Assembly: GCF_019578655.1 (NCBI RefSeq)
Contig: NC_063258.1
Span: 1,054,001 to 1,118,000 of the forward strand
Reading direction: 5' to 3'
Length of the DNA: 64,000 nucleotides
Source of the DNA: Ricinus communis
Lineage: Eukaryota > Streptophyta > Magnoliopsida > Malpighiales > Euphorbiaceae
Shown: positions 52,320 to 64,000 of the stretch, piece after piece
How positions within the stretch are numbered: position 1 is the first letter of the stretch
Layout: every line of letters starts with the position of its first letter
The notes under the pieces: model-generated
Told to the model about the DNA's origin: nothing
Database searches by the model: none
What the model saw: the letters and a program-made list of their open reading frames with translations, nothing else
Program-made: the position numbers and the translations under genes

Positions 52320-53510
52320 AAATAAGTAAATTACCTAATATAGGGCAAAATAACATTAATAGATTTTGAACGGACAGACAATAAATAATTAATTGTAAAG
52401 CAGATTCAAATAGATACTCAACTATATATTGCAACCATATCCTAAACATTGAGAAATTGATGGTTTAAAGCCTAATCATGTGATTCTAATAAAAAATAAG
52501 ATAAAAACTAGATTTAATCATGCAATGCAATAATTATCATATTCCAAACCCTACCATACCAATTTATGGAAAGTTAATAGTTTATATTAGATCTAGAGCT
52601 AACATCACAAATCATATGAATAGATCCTAATAATGATACTAGAATATAAAAATAATCCTAAAGAGAAAAAGGGAAGAAAAGATGATATGCATGAGCATTT
52701 AGAAACCCTCAAGTTGTCACCGTATTGAGCAAATCCTTGAGTCTCAAGAGCAGAGGAGGAAGGTGATCCAAAGATGAAGTAGGAATCTAGAGTCTTTTAA
52801 AGGTTGTGTTTGCTTTTTTTAGAAATCACAATATGTTTTCCACCTTACCGATCAATCTATGCTCAGAACTACCAACCATTCCTAACCCCCTAACCTAGTG
52901 TTCCCTTTTCTATTTATAGAGGAAGTGGAGGAAACCATAGAGCTTAGTATAATCACCCTTTTAATCATCGATAATTCCATAGAATTATTAATAATTAAAA
53001 GGATTTATCAAAACCCTTTTATTGAACAATAAATACAACTTTTTGAACCATTTAGGATTATTTTCGATAAATATTCATTTAAATATTAAAAAGTAATTAC
53101 GAGCTAGATAATTATTGATAAAAACCTTTTAGAAAGCATATCTTGGTAATTATTCACATTTAAAATAAAAAACTGAAAAATGACATGAAAATTTGAGTGT
53201 TGGGCCAATCGGTACAGTGTAGAGCCAATAGGCTCTATGTAGAGCCGATTGGCTCTTATTTGACAAATTTCTAAACTTTTACAATTGAGTCCCTGTACTT
53301 GGCAATTGTCTGATTTTGACCCCAAAACTTAATTATTTTGGTCAATTTAGTCCAATTTGATTTCAAAATAGAATACTGGCTAATTACTTGTTACCCTAAT
53401 CGAGATTTTGGTTTTCCTCAACCTCATGAGACTTGGGAGGAATTACAACTTTCATCATCAGGTTTTTCACAATACCCTCGATATCTAGATTCAGAAGACG
53501 AGTGCTTACC

Positions 53511-55425
53511 TAAGATTATTAGTTGTGCCCAAATTAGATAAATCAATTCAAATAGAATTAATGTCAAGCATACTCATATAATAATCAGTAATAATGCAAA
53601 ATGCCATTAAGATAAACATTATAAAATAAGCAAAACTATAGTATATTATTAATCCTAGAAGAAAAAATTAGGTCATTGTCTTAAAACAAATCAACAAATG
53701 AACCTTGTGAAGCTTCATCATAGTCAGATGGTAGGTTTTTAATCTCTATAGCTTCATATTTTCCATGTACCCTCCAGCTCTAACATTTTCAATTTTCTTT
53801 ACTTGTAAGCCATCAACATACAAGCCTGCAAAGGTCTTAGTATTCATCATTTGTAGCTTTTCCATCCAAGATGAGAGAACATTTGGAATTACCATTTTAA
53901 CTTGATCCTTTTCAGAAGGCTTATTTTTATTAACCTTGCTTTGTTTCTCTATCTAGTAAAGCAGTTAGAAAAGGACTCATTGGGCTTTTGCTTTGCCGAT
54001 TTTAAATCCTTTATATAGATTTCTAAGTAAGCATAGTAGTCATATTGCTACAAAAAAGCATCACAAAAGTTTTTTTTCAATCAGACTTGATGGGCCATTC
54101 TAACTAATAGTACCAGTTTATAACTTACCCTTCTAATGAAAGTACAAAATAACTTAATGATTTGGGTCATAGATAAATAAGTAGTGCTCATAATAGTAGA
54201 ATATTGCTTCAAGTGGACCTTTGGATCTCTAGTTCCATTGAATTTTTACATTTCAGGCATGAGAAATTTGGAAGGCAACTTGCCTTCTCCAATCACATCA
54301 GCTCATCAAAATCATAGGTTGAATTTAAACTTTGATCTTTCAGTATAACTTGCATCTTGTCAATCCTTTTAGTTAGATTCTACACAATTTTGGATTCCAT
54401 AATAGCTTCTACAACAAGAGTAGACTCTTTATTAGTTTCTTCTAGCATGTAGTCATCTAAGTTCTAAAGGTGCTCACAACGTACTTCCACATCATAAGTA
54501 GTAGTTGTAGGGGTAGTAGTGGCCTTTTGAATAGTCCATTTCCCAAGAATCTCAGCCAAAGCTTGCTAGAGTTCCTCTTGGATCATAATCCTTAAGTCAG
54601 TCAATGATTGTAGTCTTGATAGCATCAATGTCTTGAACGTGGGCCATCTTTGTTTTAACTTTTGAAGTGCTGCTTATTGGGCTCTTATCTTGATTATTAA
54701 TGAAATGGGTCCTCTTAATATTGTTCTTGTCTTATCCAAACTAAGGATGATAATCTAAAATGGCTTTAAAACAAGGAGTTAGTATGCTGTATGACATGTT
54801 CGATGCATGATATGCAAATGATGTACATGAAATGCAACAGGTCAGCAAACACATAAAAAACAAAGAATATACAAGGCATTACACAATCATTCCTCTCAAC
54901 CTTATTACTCTTGCACATGGTTCGAGGTAAGTCTCTCTTTCTTAAGATTTTTGGTCTAGGCTTACTATCAACATGGGAATAAGTATCGACGTGCATTCCA
55001 TTTCTCAAAGCAATAAACAAACAAGGTGATATTTCCCATTACAAGGACAAAGCCTACATATTTTGGGCTAAGGCTTTTCAAGATGTGGGTTTCACTCTTA
55101 TAAAAGAAAATACCTCAAATATTGGGTACCAAGAGGAGATCTCTATTGTCATTACCATAGGCTGAGTCGTGGATAAGGATAAAAGCTCCTATAAGTCAAA
55201 TATCATTCCTTTGGTCACCACCCGGTGGAGGAAATTTACTTGTATTTGTGAGTAATTGTTAGCTAGTTCCATCATTCCAAGGTTTGTGTGAAGCCAAAGT
55301 ACTACTAAACAACACTATTAGAGCTATAGGAACTAATTAATGTACACAACATGTGAAAATAGTGTAGTGATGCAAGAATAAACTATTAAATGATAAAATT
55401 AAAGGTATACTAGAATCAGCTTCTC
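53511..55425 (-). other. Internal region of the Tat/Ogre-like element
   Basis: It lies between the two LTRs and holds only a gag relic. About 54,700-55,425 (the leader on the - strand) has no domain; a frame of 84 codons at 54,766-55,020 is unrecognised. No trace of pol was found in any frame. Confidence 0.7.
53700..54690 (-). pseudogene. Tat/Ogre-type gypsy gag relic
   Basis: On the - strand, in several frames, the relic gives KLPSKFLMPEM, then KFNGTRDPKVHLKQY (about 54,255-54,200; normally K-Y-G-DP--HL-xY), then NFCDAFL and QYDYYAYL, then KQKPNESFSNCFTR (about 53,995-53,950), then EKDQVKMVIPNV (near 53,910). This is the block order of the Retrotrans_gag capsid domain in Tat-lineage gypsy elements. 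Upstream there is a coiled, acidic part. Multiple stops and frameshifts make it non-coding. No zinc knuckle follows. Confidence 0.75.
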
Positions 55426-55429
55426 TTAT

Positions 55430-55446
55430 TCCCAGCGGAGTAGCCA
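55430..55446 (-). other. Primer-binding site of the Tat/Ogre-like element
   Basis: On the - strand, one base after the LTR end, the sequence reads TGGCTACTCCGCTGGGAA. It differs at two places from TGGCGACTCCGCTGGGGA, the form I know from Tat/Ogre elements (tRNA-Arg type, from memory). It fixes the orientation of the element and the inner edge of the 5' LTR. Confidence 0.75.
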
Positions 55447-55447
55447 A

Positions 55448-58400
55448 TGTGGGTGGCGGTTTCGGGCGCACACCCAAGTATCCTTAGCGACTACGGCACT
55501 GTATGACTTTTCAACCTAATTGGGAACACGCTAACTAGTCATATAGACTAGCGCGGAGAAAGGGATTCGCCACTTGTGTAAGTCACCAAGACACTTTTAC
55601 TTCTTACGTTGCATAACTAGATTCCATAAGCAAGCATCGCCACATCTAGAGATGGATCCGAAAATCAACTTTATTATTTGTATAATCCTACTTTTAATTT
55701 TATTATTTAATAGTCTATTTCTTATAAATATAGCATAATACTCTCTACACATAAACAATATAGCATGTGAGGTCCATATAATCTTAGTCCATTTTATTAA
55801 GCTTGGCCTAATCCCCACTTTATTGATTAACCTAATTAACTACTCCCTTACATATATAGGCCCACTTAGTCTAGTCCAATTTAGTTATTAACTCCAAGTT
55901 TACCAGGATTTAATCCTAAATAAGGTACTTCTTGCATGCCAAAAGACTGTTTTAACTTTCTAAGTTTAAATGGGCCAATTCATTAATTGAGCAGTAAAGC
56001 TTATCTAAGTCTAATTAGATTTTATAATTAAGCTTAATTTACTATCTTATTAACTTAATGGACTACAAATTTAATGCCAAAATCCAATTTTAGAAGTCCC
56101 AAGTCTATATGAGCTATTTTTAGTTAACAATTAAGCAAGCAAATATTCGTCCACTATTTGTAGATTACAAATAAAGAAAGCAAAGAAAAAGCAAAGAAAA
56201 ATAAAATTACATCTCCAAAAATATAAAAAAGGTAAAACTAATAAAAAAATGAATAAAATAGGTAGAAACTAGTAAAATTTGATCATCAAACAAAGATTCG
56301 GTAAAGACTATCAAAATTTAGCAACTTAGAAGCATAGCCACATTTAGAGATGGATCCAAATACTAACTTTATTATTTGTGTATTCCTGCTTTTAATTTTA
56401 TTATTTAATAGTCTATTTCTTATAAATATAGCATAATATTATCTACACATAAACAATATAGCATGTTAGGTCCACATAATCTTAGTCCATTTTATTAAGC
56501 TTGGCCTAATTCCCACTTTATTGATTAACCTAACTAGCTACTCCCTTATATACATAGGCCCACTTAGTCTAGTCCAATTTTAGTTATTAACTCCAAGTTT
56601 ACCGAGATTTAATCCTAAATAAAGTACTTCTTGCATGCCAAAAGCTTGTTTTAACTTTGTAATTCTAAATGGGCCAATTCATTAATTGAGCAGCAAAGCT
56701 TATCTAAGTCTAATTAGATTTTATAATTAAGCTTAATTTACCATCTTATTAACCTAATGGACTACATATTTAATGTCAAAATCCAATTTTTTAGAAGTCC
56801 TAAGTCTATATGAGCTATTTTTAGTTAACAATTAAGCAAGTATCTGTCCACTATTCGTAGATTACAAATAAAGAAAGCAAAAAAAAAAAAAATTACATCT
56901 CCAAAACTAAAAAATAGATAAAACTAATAAAAATGAATAAAATAGGTAGAAACTAGCAAAATTCGATCATCAGACAAAGATTCGGCGAAGACTGTCAAAA
57001 TTTAGCAACTTAGAAGTATCGCCATATCTAGAGATGGATCCGAAAACCAACTTTCTTATTTGTGTATTCCTACTTTTAATTTTATTATTTAACAGTCTAT
57101 TTCTTATAAATATAGCATAATACTCTCTACATATAAACAATATAACATGTTAGGTCCACATAATCTTAGTCCATTTTATTAAGCTTGGCCTAATTTTCAC
57201 TTTATTGATTAACCTAACTAGCTACTCCCTTACATACATAGGCCCACTTAGTCTAGTCCAATTTTAGTTATTAGCTCCAAGTTTACCGAGATTTAATCCT
57301 AAATAAGGTACTTCTTGAATGCCAAAAGCCTGTTTTCACTCTGTAATTCTAAATGGGCCAATTCATTAATTGAGCAACAAAGCTTATCTAAGTCTAATTA
57401 TATTTCATAATTAAGCTTAATTTACCATCTTATTAATTTAATGAACTACAAATTTCATGCCAAAATCCAATTTTAAAAATTTCAAGTCTATATAAGTTAT
57501 TTTTAGATAACAATTAAGCAAGCAAGTATTCGTCCACTATCGGTAGATCACAAATAAATAAAGTAAAGAAAAAAATAAAATTACATCTCCAAAAATAAAA
57601 AAAAAGGCAAAAACTAATAAAGAATGAATAAAATAAGTGGAAACTAGTAAAATTCGATCATCAAACGAAGATTCAGCGAAGATTGTCAAAATCGAGCAAC
57701 TTAGGAACAAATAGCAGATTGGCTGTTCACAGAGCTAATCGACTCTATGTACAAATGATTGGCTATGTCACAGAGTCAATGGACACTACGTACAATCGAT
57801 TGGCTGTGTCACAGAGCCGACCGACTCTAAGGCTCGTTCTAGGCTGATTCGAGTAGATAGAAACTTCAAAGCTTCCACATAATCGATGTACAAGCATGAA
57901 AATATAAAATAATAATTAATGCATATATAAAATGTAGTAAAACAAGTAAATAATCTAATTTCTAAGGCAAAATAACATCAATTGAACAGAAAAATAGTAA
58001 ATAATTAACTATAAAGCATATTCGAATAGATATTCAACTAAATATGAAAACTTTATCTAAAACATTGAGAGATCGATAGTTTAAAGTCTAATCATGTAAT
58101 TTTAATAAGAAACATTGCATAAACTTAGATCTAATCATGCAATACAATAGTTATTAGATTTAAAATTCTAACAATACCAATTCATGAGAAGTTATCAGAT
58201 TTATATCAAATCTAGATCTAATATCACAAATCATATGAATAGATCCTAATCATGCTACTAGAATGCAAAATTAATCATAAAAAGAAAAAGGGAAGAAAAG
58301 ATTATAAGATGTATGAGTACTTAAAAATCCTCAAGTTATCACTATATTGAGCAGATGCGTAAGTCTTAAGAGTAGAGGATGAAGTTGTTCCAAAGATGAG

Positions 58401-59122
58401 GTAAGGATCCAGAATGTTTTTAGGGTTGTGTTTGCTTTTTTGGAAATCATAATATGTTTTTCAGCTTACTGATCGATTTGTGCTCAAAATTGCCAACCAT
58501 TCTTAACCCTCTATCCTAGTATTTTCTTTTCTATTTATAGAGGAAGTGGAGAAAACTTTAGAGGCCAGGATAATCACCCCTTTAATTATCGATAATTCAA
58601 AAGAATTATTGATAACTAACGAGATTCATCAAAATATTTTGTTGAATGATAAATATAGGTTTTAAATTATTTGGGATAATTATTGATATTTATCTATTCA
58701 AATATAAAAAGTAATTAAAAGCTAGATAATAACTTTATAGAAAGTACATTTTAGTAATTATCGACATTTAAAATAAAAGAACACCGAAAATCAATGTGAA
58801 TATTTGAGTTTTAGGCCAATCGGCATTGTGTATAGCCAATCGACTGTATGCAGAGCCGACTGGCTCTTGGTTAGCAAATTACTAAATTTTTGTAATTTAG
58901 TCCATATACTTGGCAATTTGTCTAAATTTGATCCTAAAACTTAACTATTTTAGTCAATTTAGTCCAATTTGATTTCAAAAAACAATGCTAGCTCAATTAC
59001 TTGTAACCCTAACCAGAATTTTGACTTTCCTCAACTCTGTAAGACTTACGAAGAATGACAACTTTCATCATCAAGTTTTCATAATACCTTTAATATATAA
59101 ATTCAGAAAACAAATATTTACA
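55448..59122 (-). repeat. 5' LTR of the Tat/Ogre-like element, expanded
   Basis: Homologous to 49,587-53,510 over its full length outside the later changes. It carries three tandem copies of a unit of about 690 bp where the other LTR has one. Past the array (57,710-57,840) are about three diverged repeats of 41 bp, GATTGGCTGTGTCACAGAGC and relatives. The outer edge near 59,122 (ATTTACA) is approximate. Confidence 0.8.
55634..57706. repeat. Tandem array of three 684-698 bp units in the 5' LTR
   Basis: Units start at GCATCGCCACATCTAGAGAT (55,634), GCATAGCCACATTTAGAGAT (56,332) and GTATCGCCATATCTAGAGAT (57,016), and the last ends near 57,706. Each ends with TCAAAAT..AGCAACTTAG. By eye the three are much closer to one another than to the single unit in the other LTR, so the amplification happened after insertion or in a recent source copy. 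Confidence 0.88.
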
Positions 59123-62100
59123 ATAAAACTATTTTCTCTCATCTTCTTGCTCATATTAATTATCTTAAAAATGTATAAACACATGCAAATACATATTTTA
59201 ATTCCATGTTTGGCTTCCTCAAATCACTTCCTTCCATAAGAGATTGTCAGAAGGTTTGGAGAGAACATAGATGAGATTAATGTGAAAATTAAGCTGAGAA
59301 GCTCAAGAGAGATGCTCGAACTTTAACATTTTGAGGCACATTAACATTCTATCAAGCACACTACAAATTTATTAACTTCTGATTTTTAAATTCTCAGTGT
59401 ATATAACTATTCACGAACAAAATATCATGCCATATATTTTATAATTTTGAAACTGAAATATACTAGTTATTTATCCACATATTTTATAGGCAATGTTATT
59501 AATATTTTGATTATGGATAATAATATGAGATGAGTTTATAGAAAAAATTAATAGTTATCTCAATATTTTTAAGTATTTATCATATTTTTAAAATAATATT
59601 TTTATAAATTTTAAGGTTTTATTAATGCGATATACTTAAAAATTATTTCAAAATCTTTTATTAATTTATAGGATGTGATCTCACCACTGAATTTTCTATC
59701 GAAAAATAGTTTGAAGAACAATTTTAGGAATTAATAAAAACGATTTTAAAGACTAAGATTATTTTAAATACTTATTTATTAAATAAATTTTTATATAATT
59801 ATAAAAACTCATTATATAAGTATGAAATTATAATAGTAACATAAATATATTAAACTTATTTTTTAAATCAATAATTACTCTAAGACATAAAGATAACATA
59901 TCTTTAACAAATGATAAAATAAGTAATTTATTAAAATTATTATAAAACAATTTTAATTAGCCATAGTGTAGTTAAAAAAATATATTAATATTTATATATA
60001 CTTAAAGACTGTAGTTATTTTTATTATTTTTAATTACATGTTAAAAGTAATATAACATAATCTTTAAATTTAAAGTTATTATACATTCAAAAACTCTATA
60101 ATTTATCATTCATACTTTATCAAAATAATTATTATAATTAAGTAAGATAGAAATATATAAATTATAGTGATTAGATTAGATTAGTTTGTCCAAATAGTAA
60201 TCTCGCATTGAGTCATCGATTATTAATTTCAATAATAAATGATATAAATTTCTAAGATTTTCTAATTTTTTTTATATTATGTGACATTTTATTTCTCTTT
60301 TGAATATATTTATTTTAATTACATATTTTTAGAATATACTATTATATTTTTAACATAAGTCAAATAATTAATCAAGACATATTATTTAAATTTTTGTATA
60401 TATTACATAAATATCATAGTATGTTCAAAAGCAAATCTAAATTAATAATTCTATAACCATCATCAAGATTTACTGTCAATTAATTAAATAATATATAACA
60501 TTATTAACATTTCAATTATCAAACTAGAAACTATATAATAGATATTTAAAAATCATAAAAGCAACACTAATAAGAGCTAAAAGAAGAAGAAATAAAATTA
60601 TTTATTAATTGTAAAATAGAATAAGGCTTTAAAATAAGAAAATATTGACATTTGATTTTCTGACTTTAGTAGTCTAATCTTTCCTCTTTAATGAATCTTT
60701 GGATCTTGCATCATCAATAAATAGACAAAAAAGGATCTAAGAAATAAATATACAAAATTGGATATCATATTGTTTCCTAATTTCCATTAAATAAAATAAA
60801 TTATCAAGAAAATAAGCTTTATAGATCCAAAGCTTCTAATTTTAAATTATCAAAGTATTAATCATGGATAATAAGAGAATTTTAAGTAATAATTATAATT
60901 TCCTATAGTCTAGTAATAAAAATCAGAATTTTAAAAAGAAATTATAAAATACTATTTTCAATTATTCAATCAATTTTTATGGTCCTATACAAATCTATAC
61001 TTCTAGGGCAGATTTAATGACAATTCAATTCTCCTTGTACATATAGTCTCATCACCATATGGCAAACTGCTAGGTTACATGTAATTTATATTCTCAATAG
61101 ACACATACATGCATGTGGTACATTCTTAAAAGAGATCTGTTTGCTATAACTGGGGATTGCGGATTAAATGCAAGAGGAGATAGAGAGGATGTAGGTAGTG
61201 CCTTCCTACATCAATTTTACAATACAAAATGTATAAGAATCATGATTTACATGCATAATAATATGTATAAGAACTTGATTATTGTGTTAATTTTATTATG
61301 GTGACGATTCCCTCAAATTGTAAAAGAAAAAACAGAGAAAAAAAAAGTGTAAAAGAAATATTATTAATATTAAAAGAAAACCCATATTAAAACTATTCGG
61401 TTTTTGAATTATATTTTTCAAAATCATGGAGATAATTCAAGTACAGAAGGAATTCAATATTTTCCCAATAATAGGATATGTATAGTTGTACTTATCTTCT
61501 TTTTTTAATTACTTGTCATATTAAAAGTCTTCCTGTTATGAAATTCTATGTATTGTGTATACATACTGACATGTGGATGAATGATAACTATCTCTAGTAC
61601 TAATTGAGCTACACCCAATTGGTATTTAATAGATGTTGGTTTAATTCATGACAAAATTGATATAAATGTAAAGTTCTTATAGTAAAAAAAGTAAGAAAAA
61701 AATAGTAATAATAATTTTTAAATTTATAAAAGTGTTGCTGTTCATTAATTTTTATCTATCATTTAAACAAATTATTTTTTGTAGTGTTCTAGAAGTGACA
61801 CAGTTCATAAACTTTTGTTTCATAATTGCATGATTGATATAAAGGAGTTGCACCACTTAATGATTTATTAGGTTGTGATGATCGTAGAGTTGACCCCTCC
61901 CTCAGAAAACATGACCAGTGGGTCACTATAGCCTATTGAATAATGGTATGTTTGGCACAATGTTGTTTAGTTGAAAGCAACAAAGGCAACAAAGCAACTA
62001 CTACTCTATATGAGAGACTTCAAATTCCTCGTATATTTGTAAGAGAAAATATCAAACTTTTTTTTTTTAAACTAAATGAACCTTTGTCGCATGCTTAGAT

Positions 62101-62460
62101 GATGTGGCATTAAAATAAATACTCTAAATTTTTTTATCTCTTTAACTCTATATTGACACATATAAAAAATAGCTTATATATTAAATTTATTCAATAGTCG
62201 AATACATAAATATTATTATAAATCCTAAATAATTTATTCTCTTCTTTTTATAGTTATTTTATTGTATTGTGTTTGTATAAAAAAATTATGTTTTTGCCTA
62301 ATAACAAGAGTAGAAGAAGGTAAGAGAGTAAATTAGTTTTAAACTTTACAATGACGCTTATTTATCTAGCGAGAATAATCTATTAGCGGTATTAAAATTA
62401 GAATTAAAATTATATTTAGTTATGATGAAAAGTTGCTATCTTTTTATTACAATGTGCATA
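59123..62460. other. AT-rich spacer, no supported gene
   Basis: No domain, RNA gene or paired repeat was recognised. The stretch 61,113-61,304 has an open frame of 63 codons without known motif. 61,870-62,030 is slightly GC-richer (GTTGACCCCTCCCTCAG) and unassigned. Confidence 0.5.
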
Positions 62461-62469
62461 ATTTAGTTA

Positions 62470-62731
62470 ATTAGTGTAATTCACCCAATAGCTCACTCGT
62501 TCCCGAAAGAACTAAATACATTGAGCTGGATTATCAATTTATTAAGGAAAAAATTCAAAGTGGGATCATTTGAGTCTATGTATGTGAAGACTCATGAACA
62601 GCTAGTAGATTTATACACTAAGGCTATATTTGGTAGAGCGTAATGGAACGTAATATAATTAACTAAGTAATAGAATCAAAGAAGTAACAGAATACAATGT
62701 ATTCGTCGTTCCATTATCATGTTTGGTTATA

Positions 62732-62771
<40 letters not shown>

Positions 62772-63262
62772 GTAGTTATAATTTTTATTTTAATACTTAA
62801 TTCATTTATAATAGTTAGTATAAAAATAAAATATTAATTAAATTATTTAAAAATAATATTAAAATTATTATTTTTAAATTATATCACTAGTTCCCAGAAT
62901 TTGGTCACTGGAATCCGATCATCACCGTCGGAATATAGTCACCGGTCGTTAGTCTCCGGAATCTGGTTACTAGATGGTGGCGGTAGATGGTAGTTAGAGG
63001 TGTTTAAAATATATTGATCAAAAAATAAAATAAATATATATATATTATAAGTAATTATTATTACATAGATTTTGTGTCTGTTAAGCATTACATAAATTAA
63101 AGATGATTGATTACATAATTTATTTGTCATTACATTATATCAAAAAAATTTACATTCTTCATTACATCATACCAAACATAGCCTAAAGTCTTAAATTCAA
63201 GATAATTCAACTTTTCTTTGAGCAAGATGAGCTTTGTGAATATATATCTTCATCTTAAGGTG
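62470..63262 (+). pseudogene. Copia pol C-terminal relic split by a MITE
   Basis: Before the MITE (about 62,500-62,621) the + strand reads PERTKYIELDYQFIKEKIQS and then YVKTHEQLVDLYTK in neighbouring frames. After it (from 63,184) the sequence goes on as the 3' end of copia pol, roughly VLNSR-type, then FNFSLSKMSFVNIYLH, with a stop. These are the last blocks of copia RNase H (normally ERTKHIEVDCHFIREK and SEQLADIFTKAL). It is unrelated in position to the complete copia at 28.8-33.7 kb and is much older. Confidence 0.75.
62622..63183. mobile_element. Tourist/PIF-Harbinger-like MITE, 562 bp
   Basis: Ends GGCTATATTTGGTAGAGCGT and, by reverse complement of the right end, GGCTATGTTTGGTATGATGT. 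Target duplication TAA on both sides (62,619-62,621 and 63,184-63,186). TAA/TTA duplications and a GGC.TGTTTGG end are the hallmarks of Tourist-like MITEs. The interior has a (TA)n tract at about 62,730-62,766 and a GC-richer part near 62,890-62,990. A 63-codon - strand frame inside is a chance frame. Confidence 0.88.
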
Positions 63263-63269
63263 AAGTTTT

Positions 63270-63480
63270 AAAGTTATGTTTGGTTCACAGAATGGAATAG
63301 ACTAGGAATATAATAGTTATTTCTAAGGAATAGAATAAGTTAGGAATAGAATAACTATTTCTATTCTACAATTTTGTTCATAGCACAAAATAATTATTTT
63401 ATTGCTATTCCATTATTTGGTTCATTAACATAATATGTGGAATAGGCAAATTTAAATGTCAATAACTTTAATACCTTTGT
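63270..63480. mobile_element. Possible degenerate MITE with GGAATAG repeats
   Basis: ATGTTTGGTTCACAGAATGG starts a stretch with repeated GGAATAGAATA motifs that ends in CTATTCCATTATTTGGTTCA near 63,424. AATGGAATAG and CTATTCCATT form inverted repeats, but the outermost TTTGGTTCA is in direct, not inverted, orientation. A dicot MITE family with such internal repeats is known to me. Borders are uncertain here. Confidence 0.4.
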
Positions 63481-64000
63481 AAATAAATTTTATGATTATT
63501 ATTAAAGATTAAGTTATCATTTGATTATAAAATTAACTTAAATATAAACATATAACATTATTAGAAGATATTTAAAATATTGAATACATAAATTATCCGT
63601 TTATTAACTATACTTTTTAAATATAATAATAAAGTAACAATTTTAGCATTACCAACACCTAACATTTAATATGGTATATAATTAATCTACTTCCATTAGA
63701 ATGTCTAATGTTATAAAATTAAACAAAGATACTTCAAAATTCATATATAATTCATTACATTTATCTAAGGACTCAAAACAGTAATATACCATATTCAAAT
63801 TAATATCTCAAAACTAAAGGTAAAACAACCATCACAAACTAAAATATAACTATTAGTAGTCAATTCAACCATCTCTAGTATTTTATAAAGGATAGTCACC
63901 TAGGAAGAATGATCTCAACTATCCATGAGAAGTTCTATCACCCACAAAAATATACTCAACTAGAAGACTGAAAAACACCAACATTTGAGTAGATCTTTTG
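63481..64000. other. AT-rich spacer at the window end
   Basis: No gene, RNA or repeat is recognised in this stretch. Confidence 0.5.

Larger units (their letters stand above)
49587..53510 (-). repeat. 3' LTR of the Tat/Ogre-like element, split by a DNA transposon
   Basis: Homologous, in the same direction, to 55,448-59,122. Shared landmarks are CCTTAGCGACTACG near the left edge, the AGTCACCA / GCATAACTAGATT block, the AGCCGAT(C/T)GGCTCT motifs near 52,140 and 53,245, and CAACTTTCATCATCA near the right edge. It holds one copy of the 690-bp unit, interrupted at 50,358 by a 1,591-bp insertion. A (TA)n tract lies at about 52,280-52,316. Confidence 0.82.
49587..59122 (-). mobile_element. Old gag-only Tat/Ogre-like Ty3/gypsy element, about 9.5 kb
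   Basis: Read on the - strand: a 5' LTR (59,122 to 55,448), a primer site adjacent to it, a degenerate gag (about 54,690-53,700), then directly the 3' LTR (about 53,510-49,587). No protease, RT, integrase or RNase H is seen, so this is a large non-autonomous or internally deleted element. The LTRs start (on the + strand) TGTGGGTGGCGGTTTCGGG and TGTAGGCGGCAGTTTCGAG. They differ strongly in length because each has its own later change. Stripped of these, both are about 2.3 kb. LTR divergence of perhaps 15-20 percent by eye makes it old. Flanking target duplication is not clear. Confidence 0.82.

Noticed and set aside
52165..52449. 94-codon - strand frame with Tyr-Ile repeats
   Set aside because: It spans the (TA)n tract within the 3' LTR of the gypsy element. 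No domain.
59486..59490. ATAGG as a target duplication partner for the gypsy element (left flank ATAGG at 49,582-49,586)
   Set aside because: LTR homology ends near 59,122, not next to this site, and no CA precedes it. A 5-base match within several hundred bases is expected by chance.
61113..61304. 63-codon + strand frame beginning MWYILKRD
   Set aside because: Part of it has balanced composition, but no domain, splice partner or similarity is recognised. Kept as spacer.

Overview
The window is nuclear DNA of a flowering plant, most likely a eudicot. It is very AT-rich, its genes have GT-AG introns, and its spacers are filled with plant transposon families (LINE, Ty1/copia, Tat/Ogre-like Ty3/gypsy, hAT-like, Tourist-like). 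I see only two ordinary protein-coding genes, both on the + strand. The protein sequences look like those of woody eudicots such as the Malpighiales, but that is an impression and was not tested.

Layout. 0.56-5.0 kb: a decayed LINE, + strand. 5.3-9.2 kb: AT-rich spacer with a MITE. 9.24-14.5 kb: a complete 18-exon NADPH-cytochrome P450 reductase gene (715 aa). 14.7-28 kb: spacer with microsatellites, a 5'-truncated LINE on the - strand (20.4-21.5 kb), several long-inverted-repeat (foldback) elements and a retrotransposon gag relic (25.6-26.1 kb). 28.45-34.1 kb: a very young Ty1/copia element (28,837-33,728, 5-bp target duplication, LTRs differing at one base) inside an older LTR-like sequence that carries a 19-bp minisatellite. 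34.92-36.48 kb: a non-autonomous hAT-like element with terminal inverted repeats and an 8-bp target duplication. 38.2-40.5 kb: three foldback elements in a row. 41.2-41.4 kb: a GC-rich patch that may be organelle-derived. 46.1-47.4 kb: a two-exon non-canonical Aux/IAA gene of the IAA33 type. 48.4-49.5 kb: a solo-LTR-like sequence. 49.59-59.12 kb: a large, old, gag-only Tat/Ogre-like element on the - strand. One of its LTRs is split by a 1.6-kb DNA transposon, and the other is expanded by three tandem units of about 690 bp. 62.4-63.3 kb: a copia pol relic split by a Tourist-like MITE.

The two genes have no evident functional link. The reductase supplies electrons to microsomal P450s. The Aux/IAA-like protein belongs to auxin transcriptional control but lacks the repression and degradation motifs. 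The rest of the window is a record of nested transposition. I found no convincing new enzymatic or defence system. The most unusual structures are the gag-only gypsy element with asymmetric LTRs, the DNA transposon in it that carries a piece of the same LTR family, the youthful copia element whose coding breaks are packed into about 160 bp, and the density of long-inverted-repeat elements, including a two-copy family 16 kb apart.
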